NCBI RefSeq assembly: GCF_023715325.1
Contig: NZ_JAMBNX010000012.1
Coordinates: 1 to 64,000 of the forward strand
Source of the DNA: Agromyces mediolanus
GTDB taxonomy: Bacteria; Actinomycetota; Actinomycetes; Actinomycetales; Microbacteriaceae
Direction of reading: 5' to 3'
Length of the DNA stretch: 64,000 nucleotides
Positions 22,896 through 34,975 of this stretch are shown one piece after another. The notes under the pieces were generated by a model. The model was not told the origin of the DNA, ran no database searches, and was given only the letters and a program-made list of their open reading frames with translations. Made by a program: the position numbers and the translations under genes. Each line of letters begins with the position of its first letter. Within the stretch, counting starts at the first letter, position 1.

Positions 22896-23582
22896 TCAGC
22901 GGCGGATGACGGGGAGCACGCCGGTCTCGGTGGCGACCTTGCGCCGGTAGAGCATGCGCTGCTCGGGCAAGGAGAGGTCGAAGATCACGGCGAGCCAGCG
23001 GATGATGCTCGTCACCACGACGCACGCGACGCCGGCGATGAAGATGGGCACGCCGAAGAGCTCGAGCATGACGAGCACGAGGCATCCGGCCCCCGCGGCG
23101 ACCGCGTAGAGCGAGCCGACGTGCATGATCGCGACGGGCAGGCTCATCAGCATGTCGCGGAGGATGCCGCCGCCGACCGCCGCGGCGACACCCACGAAGA
23201 CGGCGGGCAGGATCGGCAGTCCGAGGCCGAGGGCCTTCGAGGTGCCGAAAGCGCCGAACATGCCGATCACGACCGCGTCGAGGCCCACGATGACCCCGTT
23301 CAGTCGACTGAGCGGCCCGGCGAGCAGCATGCCGACGAGCGACGCGGCGACCGCGGTGACGAGGTACCAGTTGCTCTGCAGCGCCCCGATGGGCTGGTTC
23401 AGCAGCAGATCGCGGATGATTCCGCCGCCGAAGCCCATCACGATGCCGACGATGGCGACGCCGAGCAGATCGAGGCGGCGTTCGCCGCGGAAGCCGGAGG
23501 CGAACAGCGCGCCCTGCACGCCGCCGAGGCCGACGGCGGTGAGGTCCAGCCAGAGCGGGATCATGAACTGCGAGGTCTCCAC
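22896..23582 (-). CDS. TRIC-type cation channel / UPF0126 family protein
   Basis: A 228-residue membrane protein with about seven hydrophobic segments in two similar halves, each with a Gly-rich motif: [12 protein letters not shown] in the first and [11 protein letters not shown] in the second. This duplicated GGGxxRD motif is diagnostic of the UPF0126/TRIC family (bacterial TRIC channels, YicG-like). It converges on leuA and diverges from recO. Confidence 0.88.
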   Translation of the reverse strand: METSQFMIPLWLDLTAVGLGGVQGALFASGFRGERRLDLLGVAIVGIVMGFGGGIIRDLLLNQPIGALQSNWYLVTAVAASLVGMLLAGPLSRLNGVIVGLDAVVIGMFGAFGTSKALGLGLPILPAVFVGVAAAVGGGILRDMLMSLPVAIMHVGSLYAVAAGAGCLVLVMLELFGVPIFIAGVACVVVTSIIRWLAVIFDLSLPEQRMLYRRKVATETGVLPVIRR

Positions 23583-23650
23583 CCGCCTATTCTCGCAAGC
23601 GGATGCCTCGGATGGCCCCGTGTTCCGGCGGTTCGCCCGGGCTGAGGTGG

Positions 23651-23656
23651 GAGAAT
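23651..23656 (+). promoter_or_regulatory. -10 box of a probable leaderless recO promoter
   Basis: GAGAAT, six bases (CGTCTG), then GTG at 23663. The same arrangement precedes lepA. Confidence 0.5.
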
Positions 23657-23662
23657 CGTCTG

Positions 23663-24460
23663 GTGCCCGTGTACCGAGATGAAGCCGTCGTGCTGCGCAC
23701 CCACAAGCTGGGCGAGGCCGATCGCATCGTCACGCTGCTCTCGCGGCGGCACGGCAAGATCCGGGCGGTCGCGAAGGGCGTGCGCCGCACCGCGTCGAAA
23801 TTCGGGGCCCGGCTCGAACCGTTCATGGTCGCCGACCTCCAGCTCTACGAGGGCCGCACGCTCGACGTGATCACCCAGGCGGAGTCGCTCGGTTCCTACG
23901 GCGCCGAGATCTCGCAGGACTACGCGGCGTACACCGCGGCGAATGCGATGGTCGAGACCGCGGACCGGGTCACCGAGGCCGAGGGCTCGCTGCAGCAGTA
24001 CCTCCTGCTCGTCGGGGCGCTCCGCTCGCTCGCCAGGCGGGAGCACGGGCCCGGTCTCACGCTCGACTCGTATCTGCTGCGCGCGCTCGCCCTCGCCGGC
24101 TGGGCGCCGAGCTTCGAGGACTGCTCCCGCTGCGCGCGGCCCGGCGAGCACCGCGCGGTCGTGGTGCAGCTCGGCGGCATCGTCTGCGACGAGTGCGCGC
24201 CGCCGGGCTCGCCCCGCATCGAGCGCTCCACGATCGCGCTCCTCGGCGCGCTGCTGACGGGCGACTGGGCGCGCGCCGAGGCGGCGCCCGAGCGCGACCG
24301 CAACCAGGCCTCCGGCATCGTCGCCGCCTACGCCCAGTGGCACCTCGAACGAGGGCTCCGCTCGCTGCCGCACGTCAGCCGCGATGCCGACGAGTCCGCG
24401 AGGCGTCCGCTGCCGGACCGCGAAGCACCGGGCGCCCCAGCCCAGACAGGAACCCCGTGA
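23663..24460 (+). CDS. recO: DNA repair protein RecO
   Basis: RecFOR-pathway mediator that loads RecA on SSB-coated DNA. The 265 residues start [22 protein letters not shown], an OB fold typical of RecO, and a four-cysteine zinc site CSRCARP...CDECAP lies in the C-terminal half. The GTG at 23663 is preferred over an in-frame ATG at 23603, since RecO similarity begins there and the -10 box would otherwise lie inside the gene. The stop overlaps the uppS start (GTGA). Confidence 0.92.
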   Translation: MPVYRDEAVVLRTHKLGEADRIVTLLSRRHGKIRAVAKGVRRTASKFGARLEPFMVADLQLYEGRTLDVITQAESLGSYGAEISQDYAAYTAANAMVETADRVTEAEGSLQQYLLLVGALRSLARREHGPGLTLDSYLLRALALAGWAPSFEDCSRCARPGEHRAVVVQLGGIVCDECAPPGSPRIERSTIALLGALLTGDWARAEAAPERDRNQASGIVAAYAQWHLERGLRSLPHVSRDADESARRPLPDREAPGAPAQTGTP

Positions 24461-25263
24461 CCCCGAAGCCCTACACGCACCGCGACGCGGTGCCGTACCG
24501 TCCGCTCGACTGGACCGGTCTCTACCCGCCGGAGCTGCCGCGCGGCGCCGTGCCGAACCATGTCGCGGTCGTGATGGACGGCAACGGGCGTTGGGCGAAC
24601 CGCCAGGGGCTCACCCGCATCGAAGGGCACAAGGCCGGTGAGGCGGCCCTCCTCGACGTCGTCGCCGGGGCCGTGCAGATCGGCGTGAAGCACTTGTCCG
24701 TCTACGCGTTCTCGACGGAGAACTGGAAGCGGAGCCCGGACGAGGTGCGCTTCCTGATGGGCTACAACCGCGATGTGCTGCACCGCCGGCGCGACCAGCT
24801 GAACGAGTGGGGCGTGCGCATCCGGTGGGCCGGCCGCAAGCCGCGGCTGTGGAAGTCGGTCATCGAGGAGCTGCAGTACGCCGAGCGGCTGACCGCGGGC
24901 AACGACGTACTCACCCTCACCATGTGCGTGAACTACGGCGGGCGCAACGAGATCACGGACGCCGTGCGGGCGATCGCCGACGATGTCGCCGCCGGGCGTC
25001 TCCGCCCCTCCGCCGTGAGCGAGAAGCAGATCGCGAAGCGGCTCTATCAGCCCGACATGCCCGACGTCGACCTCTTCGTGCGGAGCTCGGGGGAGCAGCG
25101 CACCTCCAACTTCCTGCTCTGGCAGTCGGCCTACGCCGAGATGGTGTTCCTGGACACGCTCTGGCCGGACTTCTCCCGCGTCGATCTCTGGCGTGCGGTC
25201 GAGCTGTACGCGCGGCGCACCCGTCGGTTCGGCGGCGCCGTCGACGCTCCGACCGCGGGCTGA
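24457..25263 (+). CDS. uppS: Polyprenyl diphosphate synthase (UppS-like)
   Basis: cis-Prenyltransferase that makes the polyprenyl carrier lipid for cell-wall synthesis. Signatures: [18 protein letters not shown] with the catalytic Asp, [12 protein letters not shown], and [19 protein letters not shown]...[13 protein letters not shown]. The 268-residue protein starts with a GTG overlapping the recO stop. Actinobacteria often have two such enzymes, so product chain length (decaprenyl or undecaprenyl) cannot be fixed from sequence alone. Confidence 0.93.
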   Translation: MTPKPYTHRDAVPYRPLDWTGLYPPELPRGAVPNHVAVVMDGNGRWANRQGLTRIEGHKAGEAALLDVVAGAVQIGVKHLSVYAFSTENWKRSPDEVRFLMGYNRDVLHRRRDQLNEWGVRIRWAGRKPRLWKSVIEELQYAERLTAGNDVLTLTMCVNYGGRNEITDAVRAIADDVAAGRLRPSAVSEKQIAKRLYQPDMPDVDLFVRSSGEQRTSNFLLWQSAYAEMVFLDTLWPDFSRVDLWRAVELYARRTRRFGGAVDAPTAG

Positions 25264-25264
25264 C

Positions 25265-28563
<3,299 letters not shown>

Positions 28564-28567
<4 letters not shown>

Positions 28568-29904
28568 GCGGTCTCCTCCATCAGGATGTGTACGGCGAGC
28601 ACGTGCGCGCAGGGGCCTCGATCCCGGCTGCCGCCGAGCTGCCAGGTGCAGCTGCATCGGCCGCCGGCATCCCCGATCCGTACCAGGTAGCGCACCGGCT
28701 CCGCAGCGCTGCCGCCGTCGACGAACCATTCGCCCGCGCCTTCGGCCGGAGTGACGCGCCGTTCGGCGGCGAGGCGGCGGGCGGTCCGCACCCGCGGATG
28801 GTCGCGCGTGACGCGCTCGGGGTCGTCGGGCAGCTCGCGGTGGAAGTGGGCGTCGTTCCGCACGTCCCAACCGACGCGGCCCGAGGCGGCGAGCACGGCG
28901 ATGCCGGACTCGGTCTGAGCGCGACTCAGGCCGGACTCGCGCTGCAGTCGATCGACGTCGATGACGGGCTCGAAGGCCAACAGGGCGGAGAGCAGCGCCG
29001 CGTGCTCGGCGACGTCGGCGGGGGCGAGGGCGCTCACGAGCGAGCCCTCGCCGGAGAACCCGCGCCATGGCTCGACGGTGAGCCCGAGGAGCAGACGGGC
29101 GTGGGGGAGCGACACCTCGACGGCGCTCGGCCCGGGTTCGCCGTCCGCCGGTCCGTAGACGGCGAGGCCCTGCACCTGGGGGAGCAGCCGCTTCAGCGCG
29201 GCGAGCCGGTGCAGGCCCTGCACGTGCACCGCGGCGCCGGTGCGGCGAGGCGCGAGCCGGGCCCCGTTCGGCGTCGGCGTGAGCCAGCCGCTCGCCCCGG
29301 ACGCGGTCGTCGCGGGGAGGGAGCCGATCAGCGCCCGGGCGCCTGCCCGATCGAGCTCGAACGCGAGGCGCAGTCGGCGATGCAGCTCGGCGACGTTGCC
29401 GAGCGCGGGGATCCAACGCGCCGGCATCTCCACGGGCCGCTCGATCGCGGTGGTGCCGGGCGTCGCGAGGGTGAGCCCCTCCACCCCGACCTCGAGGTGG
29501 AAGAGCTCGGCACGACCGACGGAGGTGAGCGCCTGTCTGGTGGCGAGGCCGAGGTCGACGTTCGTCGTGCCGTGCGACACTTCGCCGCCGTCGAGTCCGC
29601 TCGCGAGCAGGTCCAATCGGGCGTACACGCTGTTGCAGGCGGAGAACACCTCGGCACGGAGTCGATCGCCGTGCGCGGTCAGGACGGGGTCGCGCTGCGT
29701 CGTCGGCGTGTACTTGAAGTACCGGGTCGCCGTGAGGTCGGCGAGGGTCAGCAGGCCGCGCGCCACGAGTTGCGGCTCGGTCGCGAAGCCGTGGAAGAAG
29801 CTCGGCCGCGGATCGGGCCCCTCGGGGGCCAGTCCCGGCGCGAGGGCGAGCGCGAGTCCGTTCGCGGTCGCCGCCGACGCCGACGCGAATCCGCGATCCC
29901 CCAT
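28564..29904 (-). CDS. SWIM zinc-finger protein
   Basis: A 446-residue protein ending in a SWIM-type zinc-binding motif: Cys417-x-Cys419, twelve residues, Cys432-x-His434 (CSCTW ... CAHV). SWIM domains bind DNA or protein. The first 400 residues show no motif I recognise apart from an early TATRYFKYTPTTQRDPVLTAHG. The gene is translationally coupled (ATGA) to the DUF6493-like gene, so the two probably act together. Other genes sometimes seen with such pairs (MoxR ATPase, VWA protein) are absent here. Confidence 0.8.
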
Positions 29905-29924
29905 GCAGGCAGCCTAGCCGAGCG

Positions 29925-31664
29925 CTACCTCGGGCCGCGCCGTCCGAAGAGCCCGGCCAGGAGGGCGTGCAGCAGCGGCAGCGCGGAGAGCCCCACGAGG
30001 GTCCAGCCGAGCGCCGGGTTCGAGGCGACGAGCACCGCGCCGCCGATGAGGAGTGCGGCGAACAGCACGGCCGAGACCACCCGCCGGGCGACGCCCTCCA
30101 GGCGGTCGAGGCGCCGTTCCAAACGGGAGGTGTCGAAGGACAGCCGGCCCTGCTCGATCTTGGAGACGACGGAGTCGAGGCGCTGCGGCATGCCCCAGAG
30201 GATCCCGGCGCTCGACATCGCCTGGTCGAGGAAGCCGCGGGCGACCCCGCTCCCCTCCTCGCGCAGGAGCTGGCTGGCATACGGTTCGACCGCGTCCCAG
30301 ACGTTGAACTCGGGATCGAGTCCGCTGCACATGCCGGAGGTGAGCGCCATCGCGCGGATGAGGAGCAGCAGATGCTCGGGCAGTTGGAGCGGGAGCGAGC
30401 GCACCACGTCGCCGAACTCCGCGCCGAACTCGCGGAACTCCCGCGGGTCGACGTCCTTCAGCTGGGCGAACCCCATGCCGCCGAAGCGCTCGAACAGCTG
30501 GGAGAGGGCGCGCTCCAGCTCGCCGGTGTCCGCGCTCGGCAGGAGCACGCCGATCTCGCGGGCGGCCTCGATCATGCCGCGGCCGTCGCGGGCGGCGACC
30601 GCGATCACGAGCGTGCGGAGGCCGCTGCGGAGTTCGGCCGGCACTTCGGCCATCATCCCGAAGTCGACGAAGGTGAGTCGCCAAGCTGGCGGAGCGGCGT
30701 CCGGCGTCGCGGGGGAGACGGGCGTGACGAAGAGGTTGCCGGGGTGCGGGTCGGCGTGCACGAAACCGTGAGTGAAGACCTGGTCGAACATGATCTCGGC
30801 GAAGACGCGCGCGACGTCGGACGGGTCGATGCCCGCGGCCCGCAATGCGACGGTGTCGTTGATCTTGATCGCCGTGACATCCTCGAGCGTCAGCACCCGA
30901 CGGGTCGTGCGCGCCCAGACGACGGCGGGGGCGTCGACGCGCGGCTCGGCGGCGAAGGACTCGGCGAAGCGCTCGGCGTTCGCCGCCTCGTGCAGGTAGT
31001 CGATCTCCTCGAGGCTCGTCGTGGCGAACTCCTCGACGAGGGCCGGGGCATCCACTCGATCGGCGACGATGCGCACGCGCCGCAGCCAGCCCGCGATACG
31101 GCGGAGTGCGGAGAGGTCCACGGCGACGATGCGGTCGATGCCGGGGCGCTGCACCTTCACGACGACCTCGGCGAAGCCGGCGTCCTCGGTGTCGGGGGCG
31201 GCGAGGCGGGCACGATGCGCCTGGCCGAGCGAGGCCGCGGCGACCGGGGTCTCGTCGAAGGCGGCGTACACCGCGCCGAGCGGGGCGCCGAGCTCCTGCT
31301 CGGCGACGGCCCGGATCTCGGGGAAGGCGACGGCGGGCACCTCGTCCTGCAGGCCCTCCAGCTCGGAGGTGATCTCGGGCGGCAGCACATCGAGTCGGGA
31401 GGAGAGGAACTGCCCGACCTTGATCATCAGGCCCCCGAGCTCGACGGCGAGGCCGCGGAAACGCGAGGCGAGCCGCTGCATCCGTGCCGCGCGGGTGCGC
31501 TCGGCGATCCCGCCGAGGCCGAGTTTCGGCAGGGCGAGTTCGAACCACCAGAGCTGGATCAGCTGTCGGGCGGCGAAGCCGAGGATGCGGCGCGAGCGGC
31601 TTCGTCGCGCGCGCTCGTCGCCCGCGGCGGTCGGCCGGGCGCCGTCGGCGACGCTCGGGGTCAC
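29925..31664 (-). CDS. AarF/ABC1/UbiB-family kinase-like protein
   Basis: A 579-residue atypical kinase of the UbiB group. The family's KxGQ motif is present (LMIKVGQFLSSRLDVLP), as are an A-rich loop (AAASLGQAHRA), the ATP-contact Lys in VVVKVQRPG, the catalytic loop HADPHPGNLF and the metal motif DFGMM. Two hydrophobic segments at the C-terminus (VLFAALLIGGAVLV, LVGLSALPLLHALLAG) anchor it. Family members support quinone or other lipid biosynthesis. It starts with GTG four bases after a PadR regulator gene, in one operon. Confidence 0.9.
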   Translation of the reverse strand: MTPSVADGARPTAAGDERARRSRSRRILGFAARQLIQLWWFELALPKLGLGGIAERTRAARMQRLASRFRGLAVELGGLMIKVGQFLSSRLDVLPPEITSELEGLQDEVPAVAFPEIRAVAEQELGAPLGAVYAAFDETPVAAASLGQAHRARLAAPDTEDAGFAEVVVKVQRPGIDRIVAVDLSALRRIAGWLRRVRIVADRVDAPALVEEFATTSLEEIDYLHEAANAERFAESFAAEPRVDAPAVVWARTTRRVLTLEDVTAIKINDTVALRAAGIDPSDVARVFAEIMFDQVFTHGFVHADPHPGNLFVTPVSPATPDAAPPAWRLTFVDFGMMAEVPAELRSGLRTLVIAVAARDGRGMIEAAREIGVLLPSADTGELERALSQLFERFGGMGFAQLKDVDPREFREFGAEFGDVVRSLPLQLPEHLLLLIRAMALTSGMCSGLDPEFNVWDAVEPYASQLLREEGSGVARGFLDQAMSSAGILWGMPQRLDSVVSKIEQGRLSFDTSRLERRLDRLEGVARRVVSAVLFAALLIGGAVLVASNPALGWTLVGLSALPLLHALLAGLFGRRGPR

Positions 31665-31668
31665 CCGC

Positions 31669-32232
31669 TCAGCCCTGGGCGAGGATCGAGTAGAGGCGTC
31701 GGCGGGTGTCGTCGAGCTCGCGCACGGCCTGCTCGAGCTGTTCCGGCGTGCCCGTGCGGCCGAGCTGGGCGGCGGCCGATGCGAGCTCGATGCCGGCTTT
31801 GGAGAGGGCCGCGTGGGGGGCGGCGCCGCGGCTGCCGGTCTCCCACGGCGCCGGGCGATCGGCGCCCTCCGCGGCCTCGGCCCGGCCGGCCTCGGTGAGG
31901 GAGTAGGTCTTGCGGCCGCGCAGCTCTTCGGCGGCGATCAGGCCCTCGTCGGCGAGCAGTTGCAGGGTCGGGTAGACCGAGCCGGCGCTCGGCTTCCAGC
32001 TGCCGCCGCTGCGCTCCTCGATCTCGCGGATGATCTGGTAGCCGTGCATCGGCTCCTCGGCGAGCAGGACGAGCACCGCCTGGCGCACGTCGCCGCGCGC
32101 CATGCGGGAGGCGCCGCCGCGCGGGTCGAGGGAGGAGCGCAGCTGCGACATCGCCTCCCAGAGCATCTGGCCGGGGCCCTCACCGGGGAAGCCCGTGCCG
32201 CCGAATCCGCCGCTCGGGCGCTGTCCGTTCAT
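31669..32232 (-). CDS. PadR-family transcriptional regulator
   Basis: A 187-residue repressor with a winged-helix domain at about residues 45-110 (GDVRQAVLVLLAEEPMHGYQII, SGGSWKPSAGSVYPTLQLL) and a C-terminal dimerisation helix. The MHGYxI and GSVYPxL motifs are characteristic. The ATG at 32232 has a near-ideal GGAGGT site; another in-frame ATG at 32244 lies inside it. A palindromic region upstream probably is its own operator, so it would control itself and the AarF-like kinase gene. Confidence 0.9.
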   Translation of the reverse strand: MNGQRPSGGFGGTGFPGEGPGQMLWEAMSQLRSSLDPRGGASRMARGDVRQAVLVLLAEEPMHGYQIIREIEERSGGSWKPSAGSVYPTLQLLADEGLIAAEELRGRKTYSLTEAGRAEAAEGADRPAPWETGSRGAAPHAALSKAGIELASAAAQLGRTGTPEQLEQAVRELDDTRRRLYSILAQG

Positions 32233-32254
32233 GGTGACCTCCATGCTGAGCTAC

Positions 32255-32280
32255 GAACGATACTCAACGATATATCGTTC
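32255..32280. promoter_or_regulatory. Candidate PadR operator
   Basis: AACGATATATCGTT (32266-32279) is a perfect palindrome, and GAACGATA (32255-32262) pairs with TATCGTTC (32273-32280). The A/T-rich sites overlap the expected promoter of the PadR-kinase operon, typical for PadR autoregulation. Confidence 0.6.
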
Positions 32281-32311
32281 AGGCTCGGAACGGAAGAACG
32301 AACGGGCCCGG

Positions 32312-32479
32312 CTACTGCGCCGTCTCCGCCCCCGGGACGAAGCAGACGTCGCCCTCGCAGACCATGGCGCCGGGGGCGCCGGTCACCATCGTGAAGGGCG
32401 ATGCGGATGCCTCCGCCGCGGGTGCGCCCGCCGAGGCATCCGTCGTCGTCACCGCGGTCGAGCCCTCGGCGGCGGTCAC
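32312..32479 (-). CDS. Small protein with CxxxxC motif, coupled to FrnE-like oxidoreductase
   Basis: A 55-residue frame starting with a GTG that overlaps the preceding stop (GTGA). The first 30 residues are Ala/Thr/Ser-rich; the end carries a compact motif CEGDVCFVPG with Cys41 and Cys46. There is no signal peptide. Tight coupling to a CPWC thiol oxidoreductase and the paired cysteines suggest it is a redox partner or substrate, or a metal-binding peptide. I do not recognise a named family. Confidence 0.6.
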   Translation of the reverse strand: MTAAEGSTAVTTTDASAGAPAAEASASPFTMVTGAPGAMVCEGDVCFVPGAETAQ

Positions 32480-33141
32480 GCGACCGCTCCGTCCCGCTCG
32501 CCGGCCACCTGGGTGAGCACCTGGCCGAAGACCTCGGCGGGCTGCGCGCCGGAGACGCCGTATTTGCCGTCGATCACGAAGAACGGCACGCCGTTGATGC
32601 CGTAGGCGCCCGCCTGCGCGATATCGGCCTGCACGGCGTCGGCGAAGCGACCGGACTCCAGCGCCTCGCGCGCGGCGTCGGCGTCGAGCCCCGCGTCCGC
32701 GGCGAGCGCGACGAGCTCGTCGACCCGGCCGACGTGGCGGCCCTCGGTGAAGTAGGCCTTGAAGAGCCGCTCGGCGAGTTCGAGCTGCCGGCCCTCGGAC
32801 TTCGCGAAGTGCAGCAGCTCGTGCGCCTTCAGCGTCTTGGTGTGCTGGAGGGCGTCGAAGTCGTAGTCGAGTCCCGCGTTCGCGGCGACGCCGGTGACCT
32901 GCTGCAGCATCTGCTGCACCCGCTCGGCGGGCATGCCCTTGTGCTTCGCGAGGAAGTCGATCTCGCTGCCCTCGAAGTCGACGGGCGTGTCGGGGGCGAG
33001 CTCGAAGGAGTGGTACTCGACCTCGATCTCGGGGGCGTCGTCGCCGAGGGCTGCGACGCCGGCTTCGAAGTGGCGCTTGCCGATGTAGCACCACGGGCAG
33101 GCGATGTCGGACCAGATGTCGATCTTGATGGGAGTGCTCAC
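32476..33141 (-). CDS. DsbA-family oxidoreductase, FrnE type
   Basis: A 221-residue cytosolic thioredoxin-fold protein. The active site is C15-P-W-C18 (SDIACPWCYIGKRHFE), and the cis-Pro motif is GVPFFVIDGKYGVSGAQ. These match the FrnE subgroup, which acts as a disulfide oxidoreductase or isomerase rather than a secreted DsbA; no signal sequence is present. It is followed in the same operon by a 55-residue Cys-motif protein. Confidence 0.9.
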   Translation of the reverse strand: MSTPIKIDIWSDIACPWCYIGKRHFEAGVAALGDDAPEIEVEYHSFELAPDTPVDFEGSEIDFLAKHKGMPAERVQQMLQQVTGVAANAGLDYDFDALQHTKTLKAHELLHFAKSEGRQLELAERLFKAYFTEGRHVGRVDELVALAADAGLDADAAREALESGRFADAVQADIAQAGAYGINGVPFFVIDGKYGVSGAQPAEVFGQVLTQVAGERDGAVA

Positions 33142-33229
33142 ATCGATGCGAACGCACGGACCGTGCGCAGCATTCCCGTCCCGGCGACCGAGTCCGCGGG
33201 ACGGGCTCCCCGGGTTCCGGGACGACGGG

Positions 33230-33712
33230 CTACTCGGGGTCGCTCAGGTCCGCGACGGTCGCGCCGTAGGCGGCGATGAGGGCGTCGGCGTCGACGAAGA
33301 GGCTTCGGCCGTGCTCACCGGCGCCCATCGAGACGCGGCGCCCGGCGATCGTCTCGTCGGCGTAGACCGGCCAGGCGGTCGTCGAGCCGAGCGGGGTGAT
33401 GGTGCCGCGCTCGTAGCCCGTCGCGGCGAGTGCGAGCGAGGCGTCGGGCAGCTGCAGTTTGTTGACACCGACGAGGGCGCGGAGCTTCGGCCAGCTGATC
33501 TTGCGGCCGCCGGGGACGAGCGCGAAGAGGTAGGTGTCGTCGCTGCGCTTCACGACGAGCGACTTCACGATGTCGCCGGGGGAGATGCCGAGGAGCTCGG
33601 CGGCCTCCTCGAGGCTGCGAGCGGCGGGGCGTTCGATGACCTCGATCTCGAGTCCGCGGGCTTCGGCGTCGGCCTGCACCCGTTCGACGCCGGAAAGGGG
33701 CGTGTCCGTCAT
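33230..33712 (-). CDS. YbaK/EbsC-family aminoacyl-tRNA deacylase
   Basis: A 160-residue trans-editing protein that hydrolyses mischarged tRNA, usually Cys-tRNA(Pro). The YbaK fold is visible in ISPGDIVKSLVVKRSDDTYLFALVPGGRKI with the catalytic-site Lys, and in GYERGTITPLG. The ATG at 33712 has GAGGACG upstream; the frame is open further but that part would overlap the dusB promoter region. It diverges from dusB. Confidence 0.9.
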   Translation of the reverse strand: MTDTPLSGVERVQADAEARGLEIEVIERPAARSLEEAAELLGISPGDIVKSLVVKRSDDTYLFALVPGGRKISWPKLRALVGVNKLQLPDASLALAATGYERGTITPLGSTTAWPVYADETIAGRRVSMGAGEHGRSLFVDADALIAAYGATVADLSDPE

Positions 33713-33803
33713 CTCGTCCTCCACATCGCTCGATCCGGTTCGAATCCTACGCGCCGCACCGGATCGGGCGGCCGCTCGGCCGGGATCTGGAAGAATCGAA
33801 GCG

Positions 33804-34973
33804 ATGTCAACGATCCCCACCGCCGCCAAGCCGCTCACGATCGGCGCCCTCGAGCTCGACGTGCCCGTCGTGCTCGCCCCGATGGCGGGCATCACGAACA
33901 CCGCGTTCCGCCGGCTCTGCCGCGAGTTCGGCGCAGGGCTCTACGTCTCCGAGATGATCACGAGCCGGGCGCTCGTCGAGCGCACGCCCGAGTCGATGCG
34001 GCTCATCACGCACCACGAGTCCGAGACACCGCGCTCCATCCAGCTCTACGGCGTCGACCCGAAGACCGTGTCCAAGGCCGTGACGATGCTCGTCGCCGAA
34101 GACCGCGCCGACCACATCGATCTGAACTTCGGCTGCCCCGTACCGAAGGTCACCCGTAAGGGCGGTGGTGCCGCGCTGCCGTGGAAGAACGGGCTGTTCC
34201 GCGACATCGTCGAGGGCGCGGTGCGGGCCGCGGGCGACATCCCGCTCACGGTGAAGATGCGCAAGGGCATCGACGCCGACCACCTGACCTACCTCGAGGC
34301 GGGTCGCATCGCCGAGGGCGCGGGCGTCGCCTCGATCGCGCTGCACGCGCGCACCGCGGCCGAGTTCTACTCGGGCCACGCCGACTGGTCGGCGATCACG
34401 AAGCTGAAGGAGACGGTCACCTCGGTGCCCGTGCTCGGCAACGGTGACATCTGGTCGGCCGACGACGCGCTCCGCATGGTCGCCGAGACCGGCTGCGACG
34501 GCGTGGTCGTCGGACGCGGATGCCTCGGCCGCCCCTGGCTGTTCGGCGACCTCGCCGCGGGCTTCCGCGGGCAGCTCGCCGACGGCAGCGCGGCGCTCTT
34601 CCAGCCGAGCCTCGGGCAGGTCGCGCAGACCTTCCGCCGGCACGCGGAGCTCCTCGCCGAGTTCTTCGACAGTGAGGAGCGCGGCTGCCGCGATATCCGC
34701 AAGCACGTCGCCTGGTACTTCAAGGGCTATCCCGTCGGCGGTGAGCTGCGTGCCCGGCTCGCGACCGTCGAGTCGCTGCAGATGCTCGACGACCTGCTCG
34801 GCACGCTCGACTGGTCGATGCCGTACCCGGGCGAGGGCGCCGAGGGGCCGCGCGGCCGGGCCGGCACGCCGAAGAACCCGGCGCTGCCCGACGGCTGGCT
34901 CGCCTCGCAGGAGCTCGCGGGGCACGACCGGGTGACCCTCGTCGACGCCGAACTCGACACGAGCGGCGGCTGA
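33804..34973 (+). CDS. dusB: tRNA-dihydrouridine synthase
   Basis: FMN-dependent enzyme that reduces uridine to dihydrouridine in tRNA. The 389 residues begin with the FMN-binding VVLAPMAGITNTAFRRLC and show the catalytic Cys in LNFGCPVPKVTRKGGGAAL, HARTAAEFYSGHADW and the FMN-phosphate loop GNGDI...GVVVGRGCLGRPW. GCPVPKV places it in the DusB group. The sequence AAGAATCGAAGCG before the ATG suggests another leaderless start. dgt follows two bases later. Confidence 0.93.
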   Translation: MSTIPTAAKPLTIGALELDVPVVLAPMAGITNTAFRRLCREFGAGLYVSEMITSRALVERTPESMRLITHHESETPRSIQLYGVDPKTVSKAVTMLVAEDRADHIDLNFGCPVPKVTRKGGGAALPWKNGLFRDIVEGAVRAAGDIPLTVKMRKGIDADHLTYLEAGRIAEGAGVASIALHARTAAEFYSGHADWSAITKLKETVTSVPVLGNGDIWSADDALRMVAETGCDGVVVGRGCLGRPWLFGDLAAGFRGQLADGSAALFQPSLGQVAQTFRRHAELLAEFFDSEERGCRDIRKHVAWYFKGYPVGGELRARLATVESLQMLDDLLGTLDWSMPYPGEGAEGPRGRAGTPKNPALPDGWLASQELAGHDRVTLVDAELDTSGG

Positions 34974-34975
34974 GC

